Part shown: in pieces, positions 1 to 4,997 of the stretch
Numbering within the stretch: the stretch's first letter is position 1
How the letters are laid out: every line of letters starts with the position of its first letter
DNA from: an uncultured Collinsella sp.
GTDB taxonomy: Bacteria > Actinomycetota > Coriobacteriia > Coriobacteriales > Coriobacteriaceae
Reading direction: 5' to 3'
NCBI GenBank assembly: GCA_900554595.1
Contig: USHZ01000137.1
Coordinates: 1 to 5,250 of the forward strand
Length of the DNA stretch: 5,250 nt
Made by a program: the position numbers and the translations under genes
Notes under the pieces: model-generated
The model's database searches: none
Told to the model about the DNA's origin: nothing
Seen by the model: the letters and a program-made list of their open reading frames with translations, nothing else

Positions 1-55
1 ACCCGCGATATCCACCTTGAAAGGGTGGCGTCCTTGGCCGCTAGACGATGGGGAC
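1..55 (-). tRNA. tRNA-Glu (anticodon UUC), 3' part beyond the window
   Basis: Read on the minus strand, the sequence starts at 55 with a GTCCCCA acceptor strand, followed by a D-arm containing TCTAGCGGCC. The anticodon stem CCACC/GGTGG encloses the loop CTTTCAA, with anticodon TTC at 21-19. The variable region and the first T-stem bases (CGCGGGT) follow, and then the window ends. The T-loop, the 3' acceptor strand and any CCA lie outside. The acceptor strand and the D-arm (GTCTAGCGGCC) match typical bacterial tRNA-Glu. It decodes GAA/GAG; in Gram-positive bacteria the charged tRNA commonly also feeds tetrapyrrole synthesis (family knowledge). About 55 of roughly 75 nt are visible. The gene lies on the same strand as the operon to its right but is separated from it by a terminator and has its own promoter. 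Confidence 0.93.
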
Positions 56-65
56 AGCGGGAAAG

Positions 66-74
66 AGTATAGCA
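66..74 (-). promoter_or_regulatory. Extended -10 promoter of tRNA-Glu
   Basis: On the minus strand the bases read TGCTATACT: a TATACT -10 hexamer preceded by TG at the extended -10 position. It lies 10 nt upstream of the first base of the mature tRNA, so transcription would begin close to the tRNA 5' end. No good -35 hexamer is seen at 16-18 nt further upstream, which fits an extended -10 promoter. An A-run (TTTTTT at 78-83 on the plus strand) lies in the spacer. Confidence 0.5.
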
Positions 75-111
75 GACTTTTTTGCCGGCGCGTATATCGT
101 TGGCAAACTGG

Positions 112-149
112 AAAACCACCACAAAGGTGCCTGTCCCCTTTGTGGTGGT
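112..149 (-). terminator. Intrinsic terminator after the murT-gatD fusion gene (palindromic element)
   Basis: Bases 115-127 and 137-149 form a perfect 13-bp inverted repeat around a 9-nt loop. The structure begins 6 nt after the TAG stop (158-156) of the minus-strand gene. Read on the minus strand, the stem runs into TTTT (115-112), a short U-tract; the plus strand has no such tract, so the direction fits termination of the operon. The placement also insulates the tRNA-Glu gene. The centre reads GGTGCCTGTCCCC on the plus strand. From memory, this resembles the core of small dispersed palindromes seen in many bacterial genomes, so the terminator may derive from a repeat element. The short U-tract is the main weakness of the call. 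Confidence 0.72.
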
Positions 150-155
150 GAGGTG

Positions 156-2333
156 CTAGGGGAGAAGCTTCATGGCGGCGTCGTGGGCGGCGTGCTCGTA
201 GGTGTCGTCGAGGGGCTTGAGCGGCAGCAGGGCTGTGGCCTGCGCATCGCCGCGACGCTCGAGGGCGTGGGTAATGAGCCAGTCGGCGAGCTCGGGGTTC
301 TTGGGCAGTGCCGGTCCGTGTAGGTACGTGCCGATGACTCCCTTGTAGATCAGACCCTCAAAGCCATCGTCGCCGTTGTTGCCGGTGCCCGCGACGACGG
401 ACGTTCCGAGCGGCGTGGCCTCTGTATCGAGCAGGGTGCGGCCGCCGTGGTTCTCGAATCCCACAAAGGGCTCAGGCGCCAGGTCGGTCTTGACGGCGAC
501 GTTGCCGATCAGGCGGTCGGAGCCGCGCACAGTCTCGGCGGCAATGACGCCCAGGCCCTCAATGCGATCGTCGCCCATGTAGTACGAACGGCCGAGCAGC
601 TGATAGCTACCACAGATGGCAAGCAGTGTGCCGCCGTCCTCAACATAGGCCGCAACCTTGTCTTTTTGAGCGAGCAGCTCGTGCGCCACGGCCAGCTGGT
701 CGCGATCGGAGCCGCCGCCCATCATGACGATATCGGCATCATGCAGATCGAGCACCTCGCCCATGCGGACCTCGTCCACGCGAACGGGGATGCCGCGCCA
801 GGCGCAGCGGCGCTCGAGGGCAATGACGTTTCCGCCGTCGCCATAGAGGTTGAGGGCATCGGGATACAGGTAGACGATGCGCAGCGGGCGCGAGAGCTCG
901 ACCGGCGCGACGCCGACGGGGACGGCGCTGCCATCGGCGCACGTTGCGGCGTGGGCGGCAACCGTAGCCGCATCGGTGCCTTTGAGCCCGTCGAGCTCCT
1001 TGACTAGCGGCGGAAAGGCCGAGTAGTTGGCGACGGCATAGAAAGTGTCGCCGGCGGCTTCATCCGCAACGGCACCGATCGCCTGCTCGATATTCGAGAT
1101 AATCGTGGCATCGATGCCGGCGTACTTGAGGCGTACCTGCATGTCGTGTGCGCGCGTGCCGCCGGCAAAGGCGACAAGCCCCGTTGTGTCGGCGATGCGC
1201 TCAAAGTCGACGTCGTAGATCCACGATACATCGTGGCCGTCGGCGTCATTGTCGTTGAGGAAGAAAGCGCAGAGTCTGCCGCCTGCCGTCTTGATGGACT
1301 GGATTTGTCGATCGAAGCCTACGGGATTCTTGGCCAGGTTTGCCTCGACGGTACGGCCGGCGATCTCCCAGCGGCCCATACGCCCGCCGGCGGGGACGTA
1401 GGCATCGAGCGTGGGCTGCAGATGCGCTGCGTCCACGCCCAGCTCGTGGGCGGCGAAGAAGGCTGCGGCTACGTTGTAGACCATGTACAGGCCGTTGTAG
1501 CGCGTGGCGATGTGCGTTGCGGGTGCGTTGGTATCGGGTCCAAAGACCAGGTCAAAGCCGTAACCGTCGCAGCCGAGCTCCACGCCCGTCACGCGACGGA
1601 CCAGCCCAGGGCGGGCCCAGCCGCACGAGGGGCAATGGTATGCGCCAAGCTGGCCGTACTGCACATAGTCGTACTCCAACGGCGCATTGCACTGCGAGCA
1701 AAAACGCGAGTCGCTAATGCGATCGGACTCGGTGCCCGTGGCGCCGTCGATGCCAAAGGCGATGCTTGCATTGGGAACGCGCGCGGCGATTGCGGCACAC
1801 AGCGGGTCGTCTGCGTTGTAGATGAGCGTTGTTGCCGGAGAGAGCTCCAATGCATGGGCGATGACGTCTTGGGTATGGTCGATCTCGCCGTAGCGGTCTA
1901 GCTGGTCGCGGAACAGGTTGAGCAGCACAAAGTACGTCGGCTTGAGCTTGGGCAGAACGCGTACGGTGTAGAGCTCGTCGCACTCAAAAACGCCCACGCG
2001 CTTGCCGCTGCTGGTGTGCTTAAGGCCGCCGCGGGCCTCGAGCAGAGCACCCACCACACCAGGCTCCATATTGTTGCCGGCACGGTTGCACACCACGGTA
2101 GCACCGCTGGCAGCAACGGCGTCGGCGATGAGGTTGGAGGTGGTGGTCTTGCCATTAGTACCGGTGATCACCACGCTGCGGTCGACCAAGCTCGCGAGGT
2201 CGCTTAGCAACTCGGGGTCGATCTTCATGGCGATGCGGCCGGGGAGTACGCCGCCCTGGCGCTTAAGGACGGAGCGCAGCCCCCAGCGGGCGATATCGCT
2301 CGAGGTGCAGGCGAGAGATGAGCGGAGGTTCAT
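156..2333 (-). CDS. Lipid II isoglutaminyl synthase, MurT-GatD single-chain fusion
   Basis: This protein (725 aa) should amidate the alpha-carboxyl of D-Glu at stem-peptide position 2 of lipid II, giving D-isoglutamine, with ATP and glutamine, at the cytoplasmic face of the membrane (family knowledge). Residues 1-450 are MurT-like. They contain the Mur-ligase P-loop GTNGKTTT (58-65), FRDQLDRYGEID (141-152), NADDP (173-177), a four-Cys zinc ribbon (C212, C215, C234, C237), and the MurT C-domain blocks NLAKNPVGF (332-340) and NDNDADGHDVSWIYD (360-374). Residues 483-725, about the length of a free GatD, are the class I glutaminase. They contain GGGSDRDQ (539-546), nucleophile C574 in AICGSYQLLG, GFENHGGRT (625-633) and H672 in GTYLHGPALPKN. 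In the known complex the third catalytic residue is a MurT Asp, probably in the 361-374 block here. Residues 451-482 are an Ala/Val-rich linker. The usual two-gene order is preserved but in one frame. The start has AGGAA 7 nt upstream (2341-2345), and the N-terminus matches MurT from its first residues. It is the last gene of the operon, 45 nt after the previous stop. Confidence 0.95.
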   Translation of the reverse strand: MNLRSSLACTSSDIARWGLRSVLKRQGGVLPGRIAMKIDPELLSDLASLVDRSVVITGTNGKTTTSNLIADAVAASGATVVCNRAGNNMEPGVVGALLEARGGLKHTSSGKRVGVFECDELYTVRVLPKLKPTYFVLLNLFRDQLDRYGEIDHTQDVIAHALELSPATTLIYNADDPLCAAIAARVPNASIAFGIDGATGTESDRISDSRFCSQCNAPLEYDYVQYGQLGAYHCPSCGWARPGLVRRVTGVELGCDGYGFDLVFGPDTNAPATHIATRYNGLYMVYNVAAAFFAAHELGVDAAHLQPTLDAYVPAGGRMGRWEIAGRTVEANLAKNPVGFDRQIQSIKTAGGRLCAFFLNDNDADGHDVSWIYDVDFERIADTTGLVAFAGGTRAHDMQVRLKYAGIDATIISNIEQAIGAVADEAAGDTFYAVANYSAFPPLVKELDGLKGTDAATVAAHAATCADGSAVPVGVAPVELSRPLRIVYLYPDALNLYGDGGNVIALERRCAWRGIPVRVDEVRMGEVLDLHDADIVMMGGGSDRDQLAVAHELLAQKDKVAAYVEDGGTLLAICGSYQLLGRSYYMGDDRIEGLGVIAAETVRGSDRLIGNVAVKTDLAPEPFVGFENHGGRTLLDTEATPLGTSVVAGTGNNGDDGFEGLIYKGVIGTYLHGPALPKNPELADWLITHALERRGDAQATALLPLKPLDDTYEHAAHDAAMKLLP

Positions 2334-2378
2334 GAAGCCGTTCCTAACATAGATGACATGGTCGGGGTGATCGCGTCG

Positions 2379-3422
2379 CTAAAAGCCGTAGCGGCGCGCA
2401 AATTCCTGGGCAAGCTGCGATACGTCTTCGCAGGCGTTGGCCCAGGGGGCAAAGTCGGGGGTGTCCGAGATAATGCCGTCGGCTTCCCAAACCGCCTGGT
2501 GCGAGAGGTCCCAGGGGTCGCGCGGCTCGGGTCGGCAGGGAAGATACGGCGTCTGGTACATGGGGTTCAGCAAGAAGAACGCGCCGCCCTCGCAACGGTT
2601 AGCGAACTCACGCAGCGCGCGCGTCGCCGGGCGCATCTTGTTTGTTTTGAACAGCAGAATCGTGCGGGCGAGCAGGTACCAAGGAGAGTTTTCGAGTGCG
2701 TCTGCCCCCATCTGTTCCTCGAGCTGATGAGCCAGGGCAAAAAAACCGTCCTGGTCTTCCAAGCGGGCGAGGGCAAGCAACACGGTGCCGGCGGTCCGGG
2801 TGGGATAGCCCTCCGCCTTAAGGACACGGCGTGCGTAGTTGGCAGCAGCGCGGTAGCGGGCGCTCGCCATGCACAGCTGCGAGATGGCCTCGAGCGTGTG
2901 GAGCCACCCGATAAGCGCCGGCTCGCTTACGGTGAGGTCTGCTGCGGTGACACCGTCGGCCAAAACATTATTGGCCCAGTAGTGCGGGGCCTCCATATCA
3001 AACCCGGGCACGCTCTGTTGCAGGTAGTCGGCCGTGCTCGCCTCGAGCTTCATCAGGTCGCCCAGGCAGGCATCGACGGGCGTGTCCGCCAGGATGATGG
3101 CGAGCAGCTGCGCGTCGACGGCCAGTGCGTCGACGCGAACAATCTTGAGCAGCTCATCGCGCATGTCGTCGAACAGGCGGTTGCGCGTCTGCTCGAACTC
3201 CTCGTCGCTGCCCATGTCCTCGATGCGGCGAAGCTCGTCAAGCAAATGACGATGAACGCCGGCATAGGACAGCAACGCTTGGGCATGTTCGGTCTGCGCA
3301 TACTTGTGAGGGTTTGCGCTGATGTCGTTATGGACAAGCTCGCGTGCTGCATCGGTGAGTTCGGGGTGCGATGCCAGATAGGTACGCTCCAGATAGGCGG
3401 GGATGTAGACGCTCGGATTCAT
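2379..3422 (-). CDS. TPR-like helical repeat protein, second gene of the operon (function unknown)
   Basis: The protein is 347 aa, with no signal peptide and no membrane segment, so it is probably cytoplasmic. It is almost all alpha-helical in composition. Helix pairs of tetratricopeptide type can be seen at about 174-202 (with SARYRAAANYARRVL), 211-240 and 246-277 (NSPWYLLARTILLFKTNKM onward). A Pro-rich stretch follows (287-304) and then a Trp-containing tail. The order of blocks (helical repeats, then NP-x-Y and a Pro-rich loop, then a Trp-rich helix) recalls, from memory, a bacterial TPR family related to eukaryotic ST7; I could not check this. Residues 174-222 align without gaps to 156-204 of the upstream neighbour (shared RYR core at 189-191 and 171-173), so the two are probably diverged paralogues. 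The ATG at 3422 overlaps the upstream TAA by one base. GGAGG (3432-3436) stands 9 nt before the ATG, inside the end of the upstream gene, which suggests coupled translation. Confidence 0.85.
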   Translation of the reverse strand: MNPSVYIPAYLERTYLASHPELTDAARELVHNDISANPHKYAQTEHAQALLSYAGVHRHLLDELRRIEDMGSDEEFEQTRNRLFDDMRDELLKIVRVDALAVDAQLLAIILADTPVDACLGDLMKLEASTADYLQQSVPGFDMEAPHYWANNVLADGVTAADLTVSEPALIGWLHTLEAISQLCMASARYRAAANYARRVLKAEGYPTRTAGTVLLALARLEDQDGFFALAHQLEEQMGADALENSPWYLLARTILLFKTNKMRPATRALREFANRCEGGAFFLLNPMYQTPYLPCRPEPRDPWDLSHQAVWEADGIISDTPDFAPWANACEDVSQLAQEFARRYGF

Positions 3423-4498
3423 TAGAGGTCTCCTCCCTTAAATGGAAGCCCCTGCTCGGCTGCACGCAGGATGCGCTCGTCGATCTGGGAGCGCACGATG
3501 TCGTTGGTGGCGACCCAGGCGGCAAAGCTGGCGTTGTCGGGCGCGCCTAGGCCCTCCTGCAGTACCGGCGTCGCCTCGGACAGGGCAAGGACAAGCTCAT
3601 CGGTGGAGCCCACGCCCACGTTGACGCGGGCATAGACGCCATCGGGAAACTCGGTTTGGAAGTAGAGTGCTTCGGCCGCGTGCGGGCATGAGCGCACCAG
3701 GATGCGTAGGTAGTGTTCGGCGCCCTCGTAATCCAGCTCGCGCCAGGCAGCGCTCATCAGCGCGATGAGCGTCCACGGGTCCAGGTCGCGCTCTGCGTCC
3801 TTGGGACGGCGGCGCAGCGGCGTGTTGGCGAGATAGGGCACGGAGTGGGCGGAACGAAAACGCTTGAGCTCCTCGGCGGGGTATTCGAGCTTTGCCATGG
3901 CAAGCATCGCGGTGTGGCGGACGCCAGCGGGGTCGTTGGGCGCAAAGTCCAGGCTGCGATTCGCTGCATCCAACGACATGCGGTAGCGGCCGCTAATGAG
4001 CGCGCGAGATGCCAAGGCGGCAAGCCAGCGCAGGTAGGGACGGCGGGTCAGGTCGCCTGCGGCCTCACACTCGTAGGGGTCCTGCGCCGAGGCAATCTTG
4101 AGCGCCAGATCGTGCTCCACCTCGTCGCACTTGGACACCAGATACTGTACGTATTCCTCGTTGGATTCGGCGGTGAGCGCCGTCAGCATGCGCTGGGCAT
4201 CCCAGTTGGCCGGATCGAGCGCGGCTGCCTCGCGGAGCATGTTCTCGGCTGCGGTCTCTTCTTGCTCTGCTTGGGCGTCGTCGGGGATAAAGGGGATGCG
4301 ATAGTCGACAGCCTCGACGACCTTGGCAATCAGATGCCCAGCTCGGTCGCGATCGTGCACGATGAGCGGCGCGGGGTTACGGGTGAATTGTTCCATCAGA
4401 CGCTCTACGGCGGCACCGTCGGTGAGTGGAATATTGTCGCGGCGCAAGGCCTCAAGAACGAGGCGATGGCAATCCTCTTGTATGGGGTCGAATGCCAT
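3422..4498 (-). CDS. TPR-like helical repeat protein, first gene of the operon (function unknown)
   Basis: The protein is 358 aa from the ATG at 4498, soluble and without a signal peptide. Visible helical-repeat blocks are about 83-108 (AENMLREAAALDPANWDAQ), 152-205 (RRPYLRW, then GRYRMSLDAANRSLDFAPND with PAGVRH) and 238-275 (DPWTLIALMSAAWRELDYEGA). The RPYLR...GRY...APND-GVR pattern resembles, from memory, a bacterial TPR family with RPYMR...NPNDNQG-R motifs related to ST7. That gives a fold and no biochemical role. TPR superhelices usually bind proteins or peptides. A Glu/Gln/Ala stretch (75-86) precedes the first repeat. The reading frame extends upstream to a TTG at 4528, but AAAGGAGG lies immediately before the ATG at 4498, so the shorter form is chosen. 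The stop overlaps the start of the next gene by one base. It heads the operon that ends in the MurT-GatD fusion. Confidence 0.86.
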   Translation of the reverse strand: MAFDPIQEDCHRLVLEALRRDNIPLTDGAAVERLMEQFTRNPAPLIVHDRDRAGHLIAKVVEAVDYRIPFIPDDAQAEQEETAAENMLREAAALDPANWDAQRMLTALTAESNEEYVQYLVSKCDEVEHDLALKIASAQDPYECEAAGDLTRRPYLRWLAALASRALISGRYRMSLDAANRSLDFAPNDPAGVRHTAMLAMAKLEYPAEELKRFRSAHSVPYLANTPLRRRPKDAERDLDPWTLIALMSAAWRELDYEGAEHYLRILVRSCPHAAEALYFQTEFPDGVYARVNVGVGSTDELVLALSEATPVLQEGLGAPDNASFAAWVATNDIVRSQIDERILRAAEQGLPFKGGDL

Positions 4499-4502
4499 GG
4501 AG

Positions 4503-4510
4503 CCTCCTTT
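4503..4510 (-). promoter_or_regulatory. Ribosome binding site that fixes the first operon gene's start
   Basis: On the minus strand the bases read AAAGGAGG, 4 nt ahead of the ATG at 4498. This near-perfect Shine-Dalgarno would lie inside the coding region if the in-frame TTG at 4528 were used. It therefore argues for the ATG. Confidence 0.85.
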
Positions 4511-4536
4511 GCTGCGGTTAGGGTTCAAATATCTCT

Positions 4537-4566
4537 ATATAAGGTTCTAGTTTACCCGCATGTGAC
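4537..4566 (-). promoter_or_regulatory. Probable promoter of the three-gene operon
   Basis: On the minus strand, GTCACA (4566-4561, 4 of 6 matches to TTGACA) and TTATAT (4542-4537) are separated by 18 nt. Shifting the -10 by one base gives TATATA. The expected start would be near 4530, giving a leader of about 30 nt before the ATG at 4498. This is the only AT-rich hexamer cluster close to the operon start. The match is modest. Confidence 0.42.
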
Positions 4567-4747
4567 ACACCGGGGGTGCCGCACTTGGACTTGCACCTTT
4601 GCACCACGAAGACGGATGTCGCACAAATGTCGGCGCCCTGGACGACCGAGTGGTATCACGGTGCCGCAAACGGTCGATTTTTGGCGGCGAACGGGGTGCA
4701 TTTTGGAGGGGCACAGTCCTGCCTGGGATATGTAGTCAACCTTGATA

Positions 4748-4755
4748 AAACGTTT
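4748..4755. promoter_or_regulatory. Palindrome AAACGTTT, copy 1 (possible operator)
   Basis: A perfect 8-bp palindrome in an AT-rich setting (flanks ATA and GCCC). A central CG flanked by A and T runs is the usual core of LacI/PurR-family operators (family knowledge). It lies about 245 nt upstream of the alcohol dehydrogenase start and about 250 nt upstream of the operon start. No regulator gene is visible in the window, so the assignment is speculative. Confidence 0.3.
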
Positions 4756-4804
4756 GCCCAGCTTGGGAGTATGAATGCTCCACAAGGGTCTTCAGGGATA
4801 GAAA

Positions 4805-4812
4805 AAACGTTT
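4805..4812. promoter_or_regulatory. Palindrome AAACGTTT, copy 2 (possible operator)
   Basis: The same 8-bp palindrome, here in GAAAAAACGTTTCATC, 57 bp from copy 1. The spacing is between five and six helical turns, so looping by one dimeric or tetrameric regulator is possible but not shown. It lies about 45 bp upstream of the TAAAAT hexamer that may serve the alcohol dehydrogenase gene. Confidence 0.32.
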
Positions 4813-4855
4813 CATCATTGTTGGCTTTAGGTGAATAACTGACCAACCAGAACGG

Positions 4856-4861
4856 TAAAAT
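4856..4861 (+). promoter_or_regulatory. Candidate -10 hexamer for the alcohol dehydrogenase gene
   Basis: TAAAAT matches five of six bases of TATAAT and lies in the most AT-rich part of the region. No convincing -35 hexamer is found 16-19 nt upstream, so an activator or another sigma factor would be needed. If correct, the leader is about 130 nt and contains both hairpins described at 4896-4957. Confidence 0.25.
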
Positions 4862-4895
4862 AGTGTTTGTCTGAGCGTTGAGACGTTTAGACATC

Positions 4896-4921
4896 GCGCA
4901 TTGTCGTCGCCGGCAACGCGC
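4896..4921 (+). repeat. Hairpin 1 in the leader of the alcohol dehydrogenase gene
   Basis: GCGCATTGTCG and CGGCAACGCGC can pair around a 4-nt loop: eleven positions, with one A-C mismatch (4900/4917) and one G-U pair (4904/4913) on the plus strand. On the minus strand the loop would read GCGA, a GNRA tetraloop. No U-tract follows, so it is not an obvious terminator. Confidence 0.45.
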
Positions 4922-4930
4922 AAACGGTCC

Positions 4931-4957
4931 TAACGGAGCCAATTGGGTGCTCCGTTA
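4931..4957 (+). repeat. Hairpin 2 / inverted repeat TAACGGAGC-N9-GCTCCGTTA
   Basis: Nine perfectly paired bases (4931-4939 with 4949-4957) surround a 9-nt loop, 28 nt before the Shine-Dalgarno of the alcohol dehydrogenase gene. It could be an RNA hairpin in the leader or a DNA operator for a dimeric regulator. It is followed by TATACGC rather than a U-run, which argues against an intrinsic terminator. Confidence 0.6.
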
Positions 4958-4985
4958 TATACGCAAGTCTAAGAGGGGCTTGTTT

Positions 4986-4991
4986 AGGAGG
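4986..4991 (+). promoter_or_regulatory. Ribosome binding site of the alcohol dehydrogenase gene
   Basis: A perfect AGGAGG stands 6 nt before the ATG at 4998, which settles the start of this partial gene. Confidence 0.88.
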
Positions 4992-4997
4992 CACAGT

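Larger units (their letters stand above)
4567..4895. other. Divergent intergenic region without a recognisable gene
   Basis: Short open frames exist on both strands here (4576-4830 plus; 4552-4785 and 4736-4942 minus). Their products match nothing I know and lack good ribosome binding sites. The left part (about 4567-4700) is GC-rich. The right part (about 4735-4895) is AT-rich and looks regulatory, with two AAACGTTT palindromes. A hairpin-like CGACCG/CGGTCG pair followed by five T's lies at 4643-4682. I see no tRNA, CRISPR or insertion sequence. Confidence 0.6.

Noticed and set aside
48..323. Plus-strand open frame of 91 codons starting in the tRNA gene
   Set aside because: It would begin inside tRNA-Glu, run through the terminator hairpin and overlap the GatD domain in antisense.
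1146..1901. Plus-strand open frame of 251 codons inside the MurT part
   Set aside because: It lies opposite residues encoding clear MurT motifs, and its own product has no coherent domain.
2358..3425. Plus-strand open frame of 355 codons opposite the second TPR-like gene
   Set aside because: It mirrors the minus-strand gene almost end to end, as expected from G/C-rich third positions. It lacks a Shine-Dalgarno, and its Gly/Val/Arg-rich product resembles no family, whereas the minus-strand gene has a ribosome site, stop/start coupling and TPR-like helices.
4499..4528. Longer N-terminus of the first operon gene from a TTG at 4528
   Set aside because: The strong AAAGGAGG would be inside the coding region, and the extra ten residues (MNPNRSKGGS) are simply the read-through of that ribosome site.
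3713..4735. Plus-strand open frame of 340 codons opposite the first TPR-like gene
   Set aside because: Antisense shadow. It runs through the operon promoter into the intergenic region, has no ribosome binding site and shows no recognisable domain.
4552..4942. Short open frames of 68-84 codons in the divergent spacer (4552-4785 minus, 4576-4830 plus, 4736-4942 minus)
   Set aside because: They overlap each other, lack ribosome sites and resemble no known protein. The region is better explained as regulatory DNA.
4931..4965. Hairpin 2 as an intrinsic terminator
   Set aside because: The bases after the stem are TATACGC, not a U-run, and there is no plus-strand gene upstream to terminate.
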